Assembly (NCBI GenBank): GCA_016788295.1
Contig: JAEUSY010000023.1
Coordinates: forward strand, 53,150-117,149
Length of the DNA: 64,000 nucleotides
Direction: 5' to 3'
From: Flavobacteriales bacterium
GTDB taxonomy: Bacteria > Bacteroidota > Bacteroidia > Flavobacteriales_F > PHOS-HE28
Shown here: positions 1 through 8,824 of the stretch, in pieces
Numbering within the stretch: position 1 is the first letter of the stretch
How the letters are laid out: the number at the start of each line of letters is the position of its first letter
The notes under the pieces: model-generated
Told to the model about the DNA's origin: nothing
What the model saw: only the letters and a program-made list of their open reading frames with translations
The model's database searches: none
Program-made: the position numbers and the translations under genes

Positions 1-310
1 TGCATGTGAACCCGAATGTCCGAACAACGCCATCTATGAGGGTGGCACGGAATGGCGGTTGTCGGACGGCACCTCGCTGAAGGGCGCCCAGACCACGCCC
101 ATGGGGAACAGCTACGACGCGGATAGCGCGCAGAAGCCCGTGGCCATGGACGTGTACTACATCGTTACCGACAAGTGCACCGAATGCACCGGTTTCCACG
201 ATGAGCCCCAGTGCGCCGCCGTTTGCCCGGTGGATTGCTGTGTGGACGACCCCGACCACCGCGAGACCAAGGAGCAGCTCCTCGCCAAGAAGGAGTTCAT
301 GCACCTCTGA
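1..310 (+). CDS. 4Fe-4S dicluster ferredoxin, C-terminal part
   Basis: The last 102 codons of a small ferredoxin; the start lies before the window and the reading frame begins at base 2. The visible part opens with the end of the first cluster motif (CEPECP) and later has a complete second motif, C-x2-C-x8-C-x3-C-P, around residues 60-76. The eight-residue gap between the second and third cysteine is the long spacing of Alvin/Chromatium-type 2[4Fe-4S] ferredoxins, which are low-potential cytoplasmic electron carriers. The charged C-terminal tail also fits that family. The redox partner cannot be told from the neighbours. Confidence 0.9.
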   Translation, partial: ACEPECPNNAIYEGGTEWRLSDGTSLKGAQTTPMGNSYDADSAQKPVAMDVYYIVTDKCTECTGFHDEPQCAAVCPVDCCVDDPDHRETKEQLLAKKEFMHL

Positions 311-375
311 GAAGCCCGTTGCCCGGTGCCCGCAAAGGGCACGCACTTTGTCGTTCCCGGAAGCGTTCGTTCAAT

Positions 376-1221
376 ATGCGGATCGCACTCCTCTTCTCCG
401 CCTTCCTCTTCCTTCTGCAGGCGCGGTCGCAGGACAATTGGCGCATGGACCTCATCGCCAGTGCCAAAGGACTGCCGGCCGCCCGCAGCGATGACGAACG
501 CGACTCCCTCGACCTGCGCATCAAGGCCGGGCTGAAGCGCCTCTTCGAGACCCCTGACCTGTTCACGGCCGACCTGAAGGACATCCCACTGAGCCGGGTA
601 GACGCACCCGATGGCACCTTCCGCCTGTTCACCTGGAACCTGCCCAACGCCATGGGAGGCCACCGCTACGAGGGCTTGCTGATGGTGCAGCTCGGTAAGA
701 AGCGTGCCCTGCACGAGCTCCGCGACCGCACCGCTGAATTGAACACGCCGGAGATCCCTGAGCTGGGTCCCGAACGATGGTATGGCGCGTTGTACTACCA
801 GGTGGTGCCCGTGAAAAAAGGCGGCAAGACCTACTACACCCTGCTGGGCTGGAAGGGCTACAGCAAGGTGGAGACGCGCAAAGTGGTGGAGGTACTGAGC
901 TTCAAGGGCGGCAAGCCGCGTTTCGGGGCGCCGCTGTTCGGTGCAGGTAAATTGAAGAAACACCGGCTGGTGTTCGGCTATTCCTTCCAAGCGAGCATGG
1001 CCTTGCGTTACGAGCCCGCCCAACAGCGTATCGTGCTGGACCATCTGGTACCGGCACGTGCCGATCAGGAAGGCCAATGGGCGTTCTACGGACCGGACCT
1101 GAGCTACGACGCCTATGTGTGGGACAAGGGCCAATGGCAGTACGTGCGCGACATCGATGCACGTGATGGCCAACGCGACGGCAAGCCCTACAAGGCCCCA
1201 CCGAAGGCACCGAAACCTTGA
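376..1221 (+). CDS. Secreted protein of unknown function
   Basis: A 281-residue protein. I chose the ATG at 376 because it gives a clean signal peptide: two basic/polar residues, a hydrophobic run and a cut near ARSQ at residues 16-19. In-frame codons upstream of 376 are arginine- and proline-rich and look non-coding. The mature part has charged beta-rich stretches such as KKGGKTYYTLLGWKGY (about residues 145-160) and ends in a lysine/proline-rich tail. I recognise no catalytic motif. It lies between the ferredoxin and serC, with about 110 bases before serC. Probably periplasmic or cell-surface in a Gram-negative cell. Confidence 0.75.
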   Translation: MRIALLFSAFLFLLQARSQDNWRMDLIASAKGLPAARSDDERDSLDLRIKAGLKRLFETPDLFTADLKDIPLSRVDAPDGTFRLFTWNLPNAMGGHRYEGLLMVQLGKKRALHELRDRTAELNTPEIPELGPERWYGALYYQVVPVKKGGKTYYTLLGWKGYSKVETRKVVEVLSFKGGKPRFGAPLFGAGKLKKHRLVFGYSFQASMALRYEPAQQRIVLDHLVPARADQEGQWAFYGPDLSYDAYVWDKGQWQYVRDIDARDGQRDGKPYKAPPKAPKP

Positions 1222-1289
1222 ACGGCGCGGCCGCCGCAACACGTTGATATCTGGTGTGGATCCTTCCGGCGCGCTCGGTCGCATCCCAA

Positions 1290-1297
1290 TACCTTTG
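1290..1297 (+). promoter_or_regulatory. TAnnTTTG -7 box upstream of serC
   Basis: TACCTTTG matches the Bacteroidota primary-sigma -7 consensus TAnnTTTG exactly and sits 35 bases before the serC start. I see no good TTG/TTTG -33 element at the expected 19-21-base distance, so this is a partial match. Confidence 0.5.
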
Positions 1298-1332
1298 CCG
1301 CCCAGAAACACCCCAACAAGAAGGTCGCCACC

Positions 1333-2406
1333 ATGAAAAAGGTCCACAACTACAGTGCAGGCCCCTGCATCCTGCCACGTGAAGTGTTCGAGAAGGCCGC
1401 ACAGGCGGTGCTCGACTTCGAGGGCAGCGGGCTCAGCATCCTGGAGATCAGCCACCGCAGCAAGCCCTTCGAGGCCGTGATGACCAAGGCCCAGGCACTG
1501 GTGAAGGAACTATTGGGGGCGCCCGATCACTACCAAGTGGTGTTCCTGGGCGGCGGTGCCAGCATGGGCTTCCACATGATCCCGCAGAACTACATGAAGC
1601 CCGGCGGGAAAGCGGCCTACGCCAACACCGGCGAATGGGCAACGCGCGCCATCAAGGAATCGAAGATGTTCGGCGACACGGTGGTGGTGGCCAGCAGCGA
1701 GGACAAGAACTTCAGCTACATCCCCAAAGGCTTCGACATTCCCGGGGATGTCGACTACTTCCACTTCACCAGCAACAACACCATCTTCGGCACGCAGTAC
1801 AAGCAGTTCCCGAAGAGCCCTGTGCCGGTGATCTGCGACATGAGCAGCGACATCTTCAGCCGTCCGGTGAACGTGGCCGACTTCGCGCTGATCTACGCCG
1901 GCGCACAGAAGAACATGGGACCTGCGGGCGCCACGGTGTACCTGATGGACCCCGAGAAGCTCGGCAAGACCGGCCGCAAGCTGAGCCCCATGATGGACCT
2001 GAAGAACCACGCCGACAAGGAGAGCATGTACAACACGCCGCCGGTGTATGCCGTGTACGTGAGCATGCTCACCATGGAGTGGATGAAGCGCATGGGCGGA
2101 GTAGCCGCCATGGAACAGCGCAACGCCGCCAAGGCCAAGCTGCTGTACGATGCCATCGACCGCCTGCCGATCTTCAAGGGCACCACGGCCGTGGAGGACC
2201 GCAGCATGATGAATGCAACCTTCGTGCTGAACGATGCGTCCCTCGAACCCGCCTTCGATGCCCTCTGGAAAGAGGCCAACATCAGCGGCATCCGTGGCCA
2301 CCGCAGTGTGGGTGGATACCGCGCCAGCATGTACAACGCACTGCCCATTGAGAGCGTGCAGGCACTGGTGGACGTGATGGAACATTTCGCAACAACCCAC
2401 GGATAG
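1333..2406 (+). CDS. serC: Phosphoserine aminotransferase
   Basis: Class V PLP-dependent aminotransferase of 357 residues, the usual SerC length. It converts 3-phosphohydroxypyruvate and glutamate to O-phosphoserine in serine synthesis (and acts in PLP synthesis in some bacteria). The N-terminus VHNYSAGPCILP is the conserved SerC opening. The Schiff-base lysine is K193 in AGAQKNMGPAG, and the HRSVGGYRASMYNA segment near the C-terminus is the conserved phosphate-binding and end region. serA follows after 8 bases, so the first two steps of serine synthesis are co-transcribed. Cytoplasmic. Confidence 0.97.
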   Translation: MKKVHNYSAGPCILPREVFEKAAQAVLDFEGSGLSILEISHRSKPFEAVMTKAQALVKELLGAPDHYQVVFLGGGASMGFHMIPQNYMKPGGKAAYANTGEWATRAIKESKMFGDTVVVASSEDKNFSYIPKGFDIPGDVDYFHFTSNNTIFGTQYKQFPKSPVPVICDMSSDIFSRPVNVADFALIYAGAQKNMGPAGATVYLMDPEKLGKTGRKLSPMMDLKNHADKESMYNTPPVYAVYVSMLTMEWMKRMGGVAAMEQRNAAKAKLLYDAIDRLPIFKGTTAVEDRSMMNATFVLNDASLEPAFDALWKEANISGIRGHRSVGGYRASMYNALPIESVQALVDVMEHFATTHG

Positions 2407-2414
2407 GAACGATC

Positions 2415-3383
2415 ATGCGCGTACACGCCAACGACGGTATTGCGGCCACGGCCAATGCCGCCCTGCAGGAGGAAGGATTCAAGGTGACCACCGACAGCAT
2501 TCCGCAGGAAAAGCTGGCGGACTACCTCAACGCCGAAAAGGTGGACGTGCTGCTTGTGCGCAGTGCCACCAAGGTCCGAAAGGACCTGATCGACGCCTGC
2601 CCCGGGCTTAAGCTCATTGGGCGCGGCGGTGTGGGCCTTGACAACATCGATGTGAAGCACGCCGAGGCCAAGGGCATCCCCGTGATCAACACGCCGGCCT
2701 CCTCCTCCATCTCGGTGGCGGAACTGGTGATGGCCCATCTTTTCGGCCTGATGCGCAACCTGCACAAGGCCAACCGCCGCATGCCCGGCGAAGGCCTCAG
2801 CAAGTTCAAGGAACTGAAGAAGGAATACGAGAAAGGCAGCGAGGTGCGCGGTAAGACGCTGGCCGTTGTGGGCTTCGGCCGCATTGGCCAATGGACCGCA
2901 CGCTACGCCCTGGGCTGCGGCATGAAGGTGATCTACGTGGACAACCACGCCACTGCCGAGGCCATTGAAATGGAGATCGGCGGAAACACCGTGCGCGTGC
3001 CCGTGAAAATGGTGACCATGGACGAGATGCTGGCCCAGGCCGATGCCATCAGCCTGCACGTTCCGGCGCAGAAGGACGGTCGCGCCATACTGGGCAAGGC
3101 CGAACTGCAGCGCGTAAAACCCGGTGTGGTGATCGTGAACACGGCCCGCGGTGGCAGTGTGGACGAGGACGCCCTGCTGGAGGCCCTGAAGGACGGCCGT
3201 GTGAAAGGCGCCGCGCTTGATGTGTTCGTTGGCGAGCCCGAACCCCGTGCCGACCTGCTGGCACAGGACAACCTGAGCCTGAGCCCCCACATCGGGGCCG
3301 CCACGGCAGAGGCCCAAGGCCGCGTGGGCGATGAACTGGTGGACCGCATCCTCAGCTGGCGTTCGAGCGTTACGGTGAACTGA
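2415..3383 (+). CDS. serA: D-3-phosphoglycerate dehydrogenase (short form)
   Basis: NAD-dependent 2-hydroxyacid dehydrogenase of 322 residues, oxidising 3-phosphoglycerate to 3-phosphohydroxypyruvate. The Rossmann motif GFGRIG starts at residue 153. The catalytic triad is visible as R245 (VNTARGG), E274 (VGEPEP) and H292 (SPHIGAATAEAQGR). It lacks the C-terminal ACT domain found in long SerA proteins, so serine feedback through ACT is not expected. The stop overlaps the start of the next gene by one base (TGATG). The position right after serC supports SerA over other hydroxyacid dehydrogenases. Confidence 0.94.
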   Translation: MRVHANDGIAATANAALQEEGFKVTTDSIPQEKLADYLNAEKVDVLLVRSATKVRKDLIDACPGLKLIGRGGVGLDNIDVKHAEAKGIPVINTPASSSISVAELVMAHLFGLMRNLHKANRRMPGEGLSKFKELKKEYEKGSEVRGKTLAVVGFGRIGQWTARYALGCGMKVIYVDNHATAEAIEMEIGGNTVRVPVKMVTMDEMLAQADAISLHVPAQKDGRAILGKAELQRVKPGVVIVNTARGGSVDEDALLEALKDGRVKGAALDVFVGEPEPRADLLAQDNLSLSPHIGAATAEAQGRVGDELVDRILSWRSSVTVN

Positions 3384-4600
3384 TGATCGAGCTGCGTCCG
3401 TTCCGCGCCTGGCGTGCAGCGCCGGACAAGGCCCACCTGGTGGGATCGCGCAGCTATGTGTCGTACACGCCCGAACAGCTCAGCGAAAAGCTGGCCGGCA
3501 ACCCGTACACCTTCCTGCACGTGGTACACCCCGACACACAGGGCAGTGCGCCGGAACCTGCCGACCGTCGCGAACGCTTCCTGCGTACCCGCCATGCTTT
3601 CAAGGCCTTCTGCGACGAGGGCATCCTGGTGCGCGATGCCGAGCCGTGCATTTACGTGTACGAGCAGACCGGACGCGGCAACACCACGCGGGGCATCATC
3701 ACCGGCGTTAGCGTGGAGGCCTACCGAGACGGCCGCATCAAGGTGCACGAACAGACGCTTACGGCACGTGAGCAGCTTTTTGTGGACTACCTGCAACACA
3801 CCGGCGTGAACGCTGAACCCGTGCTGCTGGCCACCCCCGATGGCACAGCTTGGGAAGCGCTGCTGGACCCCATCACCAACAGGCGACCCGACCACGATTT
3901 CAGCACCACCGACCGGGTGCGCCATCGCTTGTGGGCCTGCACGGACGTGAAGCTCCGCGAGGACCTTCAACGCCGATTCGCCGAGATACCCGCGCTATAC
4001 ATTGCCGACGGGCACCACCGCATGGCCTCCAGCGCCGGCCTCGCCGACCGCGAACAGGCCACCGACGTGGACCCCAAGGCCTGGTGCCTGGCCTACATCG
4101 TGCCGCGCCAGCAGCTCTACATCTACAACTTCGACCGGGTGGTGCGTGGCCTCAATGGCCACAGTATCGGCTCGTTCCGAGAGGCGCTTGCCCAAGTAGG
4201 CGAACTGCGGCCCGTGGCGGCACCTTGGGCCGGTCCCGGTTCCGTGGCCGTGTACCTTGCCGGCCAGTGGTACTCCCTCGCCCTACCTCATGCTGAAGGT
4301 GCAGCGGCCGACCGGCTGGATGCCGCGCGCCTCAACACCGCCGTGCTCGCGCCCGTGCTCGGCATCCACGACCTGCGCACCGACCCGCGTGTACACTTCG
4401 TGCCCGGCACCAGCGGCACCCACGAACTACAACGCCAGGTGGACAACGGCGAGGCCGACGTGGCCTTCCACCTGCACCCTGTGCAATTCGCCGAGCTGCA
4501 GGCCGTGGCGGACAGTGGCGGCATCATGCCCCCGAAAAGCACCTACATCGAACCCAAGCTCCGCAGCGGGTTCACCGTGTATTCGCTGGAAGATGTGTGA
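3383..4600 (+). CDS. DUF1015 family protein
   Basis: A 405-residue soluble protein with the DUF1015 pattern: an N-terminal PFRAWRAAPDKAHLVGSRSY segment, a central TDRVRHRLWAC stretch, and the conserved LYIADGHHRMASS motif near residues 205-217. The biochemical role of the family is not established; the DGHHR motif looks like a metal or phosphate site, but that is inference. Translationally coupled to serA by a one-base overlap. serC-serA-DUF1015 is a recurring order in Bacteroidota, suggesting a role linked to serine or one-carbon metabolism. Confidence 0.9.
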   Translation: MIELRPFRAWRAAPDKAHLVGSRSYVSYTPEQLSEKLAGNPYTFLHVVHPDTQGSAPEPADRRERFLRTRHAFKAFCDEGILVRDAEPCIYVYEQTGRGNTTRGIITGVSVEAYRDGRIKVHEQTLTAREQLFVDYLQHTGVNAEPVLLATPDGTAWEALLDPITNRRPDHDFSTTDRVRHRLWACTDVKLREDLQRRFAEIPALYIADGHHRMASSAGLADREQATDVDPKAWCLAYIVPRQQLYIYNFDRVVRGLNGHSIGSFREALAQVGELRPVAAPWAGPGSVAVYLAGQWYSLALPHAEGAAADRLDAARLNTAVLAPVLGIHDLRTDPRVHFVPGTSGTHELQRQVDNGEADVAFHLHPVQFAELQAVADSGGIMPPKSTYIEPKLRSGFTVYSLEDV

Positions 4601-4630
4601 GTGCGAGATAGCGCGCTGAAGACCGAAGGC

Positions 4631-5314
<684 letters not shown>

Positions 5315-5404
5315 GATCCCCGTCCATCGCCTGATCCTTCAGGCAACCTTGGTTGAAACCGGCGTCTACATCATATACCTTTCGGAGGCCCGAACCGATC
5401 GCCC

Positions 5405-6424
5405 ATGCGTTTCACTACCCTGCTCCTCACCTCCTCGCTCCTCTTGGCCCTTCCGCTCGCCGCCCAGCGCAATCTGGAAGTGGGTGTTGCAGTAGGCGCC
5501 ACCAACTACCAGGGCGACCTCGGCAACTACGGCGGCGCCATCCAATGGAACGGCTTCAGGCCGGGCGTGCAGGTCTCGTTCCGCGACTTCCTGAACAACC
5601 CGAAGCGCTACGTGACCCGCTCGCTCACCACCGAAGTGCGGGCCGGCTGGTACCGCGTGGGCTACGAGGAGAGCGACATGATCAAGGGCATGGACGTGAG
5701 CGAACTGCGCAACTACAAGCGCGGCCTCGGTTTCCGCACCGACCTCGTGGGCGCATCGGGCCATTTGGTGCTCAACGCCTACCGCGAGCCCTACCAGCCG
5801 CTCTTCCAACAGCGCTTCTTCATGTTCTTCCAAGTGGGCCTCGGCGTGTACTACGGGCGCCCAAAGGCCGACCTGTTCACGGGCGACATCAACATTGCCA
5901 ACCGTTACCATTTCTGGGAAGATGGCACCGTGCGTAATGGCCCCCGCGAGGACCCCAACGCGCAAGTGATCGAGCGCGATGGCAAGTACGAGACAGACCT
6001 CTACTCGTGGGTGACCGAAGGCTCGGGCACGGTGAGCGATGTGAACAACCTGAGCCGTCCTTCGCCCTGGCACGTGGCCATGCCCATGGGCTTCGGGCTG
6101 CGGTACATGCTCACCAAGAAGCTCAGCGTGGGCATGGAGTTCAGCTACATGATGTTCTTCGACGACATGCTGGACAACGTGAGCGAGCGCTACGCCACCT
6201 ACGCCGAGATCGACACCTACTACATGAACGACCCCACCCGGCAGGAGCTGGCGCGCTACATCAGCGACCCCACGGGCTGGGGCACCGATGGCACCGTGAG
6301 CCGCATCACCAGCCGCAGGGGCAACCCCGGACTGCTGGACAACTTCAGCTACCTCAGCTTCGAGGTGAGCTACAAATTCAGGCGGCGCCCCGGACGGCGC
6401 AGCACCATGAGCCTGCGGATCTGA
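5405..6424 (+). CDS. DUF6089-type outer membrane protein
   Basis: A 339-residue exported protein with a clear signal peptide (MRFTTLLLTSSLLLALPLAAQ). The mature start, LEVGVAVGATNYQGDLG, followed by aromatic/glycine alternating strands and a final strand ending in basic residues, fits the DUF6089 outer-membrane beta-barrel family common in Bacteroidota. The last strands (SYLSFEVSYKFRRRPG) look like a barrel closing strand. Function unknown. Stands alone, with a TACCTTTC box about 25 bases before the start. Confidence 0.8.
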   Translation: MRFTTLLLTSSLLLALPLAAQRNLEVGVAVGATNYQGDLGNYGGAIQWNGFRPGVQVSFRDFLNNPKRYVTRSLTTEVRAGWYRVGYEESDMIKGMDVSELRNYKRGLGFRTDLVGASGHLVLNAYREPYQPLFQQRFFMFFQVGLGVYYGRPKADLFTGDINIANRYHFWEDGTVRNGPREDPNAQVIERDGKYETDLYSWVTEGSGTVSDVNNLSRPSPWHVAMPMGFGLRYMLTKKLSVGMEFSYMMFFDDMLDNVSERYATYAEIDTYYMNDPTRQELARYISDPTGWGTDGTVSRITSRRGNPGLLDNFSYLSFEVSYKFRRRPGRRSTMSLRI

Positions 6425-6483
6425 CCGCGGCCCCTGTCAACGCCCGCCCTGCCCCACTGCATGGTGCATTGCCCCGCTGGTGC

Positions 6484-6491
6484 GACCTTTG
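6484..6491 (+). promoter_or_regulatory. -7-like box close to the HEAT-repeat gene
   Basis: GACCTTTG matches TAnnTTTG at seven of eight positions and lies only 4 bases before the ATG at 6496. If used, transcription would start at or very near the start codon. Confidence 0.35.
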
Positions 6492-6495
6492 CGCC

Positions 6496-7032
6496 ATGAG
6501 CGACGCAGCACCCAAGAAGAGCAAGTTGGACCTGGCCTTTGCGGCCCTATTGAGCGATGACGATGCGCAGGTGCTGACCGCGCTGGCCCGTGTGGAGGAG
6601 CAGGGCGATGCGCGCGCCATCCGTCCGCTGCTAACGGCCCTGGCCAAGAGCCGCGATGCCAAGGTGCAGCAGCGCATCACGGACATGCTCTACCAGATCA
6701 AGGTGAAGGACGCCGTGCCCGAACTGATGGCCGCCCTGGACGAGCCCACCCTGCTGGACGTGCGCCGCACCGTGCTGGCCACCTTCTGGAACGCCGGCCT
6801 CGATGTGCGCGACCACCTGGAACGTTTTGTGGACCTGGCCGTGGAAGGCGATGCCGAAGAGTGCTTCGAGTGCTTCACCGTGATCGAGAACCAGGAGATC
6901 TGGCCCGAGAAAGCCGCCCGCCTGGGCCTCGCCAAGGCCCGCAAGGCCGCAACTGCAGAGACCGACGCCTACAAAGGCGCCATGCTGAACGACCTGGTGA
7001 CCGTGCTGGAGGAACGCTTGGGCGTGGAGTGA
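6496..7032 (+). CDS. HEAT-repeat protein
   Basis: A 178-residue soluble acidic protein made of helical pairs. Segments such as DARAIRPLLTALAKS, KDAVPELMAALDEP and LLDVRRTVLATFWNAGLDVRDHL read as three to four HEAT/Armadillo-like repeats covering most of the protein. Such proteins are usually scaffolds. The ATG at 6496 begins MSDAAPKKSKLDLAF; upstream in-frame sequence is antisense-like and non-coding. No partner is obvious from its neighbours. Confidence 0.8.
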   Translation: MSDAAPKKSKLDLAFAALLSDDDAQVLTALARVEEQGDARAIRPLLTALAKSRDAKVQQRITDMLYQIKVKDAVPELMAALDEPTLLDVRRTVLATFWNAGLDVRDHLERFVDLAVEGDAEECFECFTVIENQEIWPEKAARLGLAKARKAATAETDAYKGAMLNDLVTVLEERLGVE

Positions 7033-7189
7033 TCTGTCAGCCAGGCAAACGAGAGATCTGAGGTGGTTCACCTCCATGGTGCGAAATGGTGTCCATGGGT
7101 CATCATCCCCAATTGAGTACCGCTGTTGAGTGCGAAAACCAGGGGACTTGGAGATCATGGGATGTTGATGGTTAACTTGTTCCGTCAGC

Positions 7190-8410
7190 ATGGACAAGAA
7201 AGTCGTCGAGCGCGAACGGGCCGTGAAGCTGGAGCACTTGGTACACAATGCCCAGCGGTGCATCGCCTTATACTTCGCCTACGACGCTGAGCTCGTGCAT
7301 GCCGCGAAGCAGGCGGGCGCCAAGTGGAGCGCGACCCATCGCTGTTGGTGGACACCGAACGCGCCGGAACACCTGCAGGCCATCTTCGCCGCGTTCAAGG
7401 GCAAGGCCTGGGTGGACATGAACGGCCTGCGGAAGAAACCGGACGCAGTGCCAACCGTGCCGAAAGCACCTTCGAAACCAACGAGCACGGTAACTACGAG
7501 CAAGCCACCGACGCGGACCGATCAGCGAACGCAGCGCAAAGAGCCGCAAGCGGTGCCCCTTACCCCGGAGCACGAGAACGCCTTGGCCGCGATGCGGAAG
7601 AAGCTGGAGATCGCGCGGTACAGCCCGCGAAGCATCCAGGTCTATCTGAGCGCGACCCGGCAGTTATTCCAGCACTTTCCCCAAAAGCACCCGAACGACA
7701 TCCGCACGGAGGACATCGAGGACTTCCAGCATCACCTGGCCACTGCGCGCAAGGTGAGCAACAGCTACCTGAACCAAGTGGTGAACGCGGTGCGCTACTA
7801 TTACAAGGATGTGCTTGGTGACATGCACCGGGTGAAGTTCATCGAGCGGCCGCGGAAAGAGACCAAACTGCCCTTGGTGCTCAGCAAGGCCGAAATAGCG
7901 GCCCTCCTGAAAGCGCCGAGCAACCTGAAGCATCAAGCCATGCTCGCATTGGCCTACTCGGGCGGGCTGCGTGTAAGCGAGGTACTCGCCTTGAGGACCG
8001 ATGACCTGCTGATCGACCGCGGGCTGATCAGGATCCGCGCGGCCAAAGGGAACAAGGACCGCACGACCCTGCTTGGGCGAAGCACCGCTGAATTGCTGAA
8101 GCGCTACGTTGAGCATTACCAACCGCGTACACTGCTCTTTGAAGGCCAGGGAGGTGGTGCATACAGTGCACGAAGCCTGCAGAAAGTCCTGGAGTCCGCA
8201 TTGGATAAAGCCGGTATACAGAAGCCCGCCACCATGCACACCCTGCGGCATAGCTTCGCCACCCACCTCTTGGAGCAAGGCACGGACTTGCGCTATATTC
8301 AAGCCCTGCTAGGTCATGCCAGCAGTAAGACCACGGAGATCTACACGCATGTGAGCACACGCTACCTGCAAGGCATTGTGAACCCCATGGACAACTTGGA
8401 TACTCCTTGA
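7190..8410 (+). CDS. Solitary tyrosine recombinase/integrase
   Basis: A 406-residue site-specific recombinase. The first ~90 residues form the small KWSATHRCWWTP-type domain seen in many Bacteroidota integrases, followed by a proline/threonine-rich linker (about 85-120), a SAM-like core-binding domain (about 125-215) and a XerC/D-type catalytic domain. Catalytic residues are R261 (SGGLRVSE), the lysine in RAAKGNKDR, H350 and R353 (HTLRHSF), the histidine in LLGHAS and the nucleophile Y385 (TEIYTHVS). The C-terminus NPMDNLD resembles the end of integron integrases, but I see no integron-specific insert. No excisionase, transposase or phage gene is adjacent. It acts on DNA; its target site is unknown. 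Confidence 0.9.
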   Translation: MDKKVVERERAVKLEHLVHNAQRCIALYFAYDAELVHAAKQAGAKWSATHRCWWTPNAPEHLQAIFAAFKGKAWVDMNGLRKKPDAVPTVPKAPSKPTSTVTTSKPPTRTDQRTQRKEPQAVPLTPEHENALAAMRKKLEIARYSPRSIQVYLSATRQLFQHFPQKHPNDIRTEDIEDFQHHLATARKVSNSYLNQVVNAVRYYYKDVLGDMHRVKFIERPRKETKLPLVLSKAEIAALLKAPSNLKHQAMLALAYSGGLRVSEVLALRTDDLLIDRGLIRIRAAKGNKDRTTLLGRSTAELLKRYVEHYQPRTLLFEGQGGGAYSARSLQKVLESALDKAGIQKPATMHTLRHSFATHLLEQGTDLRYIQALLGHASSKTTEIYTHVSTRYLQGIVNPMDNLDTP

Positions 8411-8496
8411 CAGCTTCCTCGACAAAACCTTCGCAAAACCACCCGCAATTGCGCAATAGCACGAAGATCCGCCCCAGCCGACACTTCCGGCGATAA

Positions 8497-8510
8497 ACGA
8501 AGATCTTCGT
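8497..8510. repeat. 14-bp perfect palindrome
   Basis: ACGAAGATCTTCGT reads the same on both strands. Its left part, ACGAAGATC, also occurs 36 bases upstream at 8461-8469. A palindromic site with a half-site nearby, 100 bases after a recombinase gene, is compatible with a protein-binding site. Confidence 0.55.
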
Positions 8511-8741
8511 CTACCCAACGTTCTTGGCAAGCGAAAAGCGACAGGTCTACGCTCGATCCCCGTACATGCGCCAGTGCAGTCGCGTTCTACACTGTTAAGT
8601 GATGAACTCACACATGGACGGGATCCAACGCAGCCTATCGCTTCGCGCCCAAAAATACAGAGAACGCCTGCCAAGAACATGGCACCTATGCGGCATTCTC
8701 CCCACGCACGACCGATGCTCACGCCGCATAGCTGCTGTGAC

Positions 8742-8783
8742 GTTGACCGCCATTACGCGCAGAGCCGCGTAACATCGGTCAAC
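8742..8783. repeat. Nested inverted repeat (42 bases)
   Basis: Outer arms GTTGACCG (8742-8749) and CGGTCAAC (8776-8783) pair fully. Inner arms TTACGCG (8753-8759) and CGCGTAA (8766-8772) also pair fully, separated from the outer arms by 3 unpaired bases on each side and with a 6-base loop. The symmetric 3/3 bulge is unusual for a simple terminator. No T-run follows on either strand. Confidence 0.7.
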
Positions 8784-8824
8784 ACCGAATGACCACCGCA
8801 TTTAGGGAACACGCGCCCCTTGTG

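Larger units (their letters stand above)
8411..8824. other. Structured non-coding region after the recombinase
   Basis: A 414-base stretch with no convincing gene in either direction. It holds a 14-bp perfect palindrome (8497-8510), a half copy of it at 8461-8469 (ACGAAGATC), an 8-bp inverted repeat TATGCGGC/GCCGCATA (8687-8694 and 8723-8730), and a two-part hairpin at 8742-8783. It lies between the recombinase gene and the 3' end of purC. The structures could be recombinase binding sites, terminators or the remains of a mobile element. Confidence 0.6.

Noticed and set aside
8513..8594. An attC-like reading: ACCCAAC (RYYYAAC) and GTTAAGT (GTTRRRY) about 75 bases apart after the recombinase
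   Set aside because: The two motifs are not complementary at two positions, the inner stem is only 5 bp with unequal spacers, and the integrase lacks the integron-specific insert. Chance match more likely; HattCI would decide.
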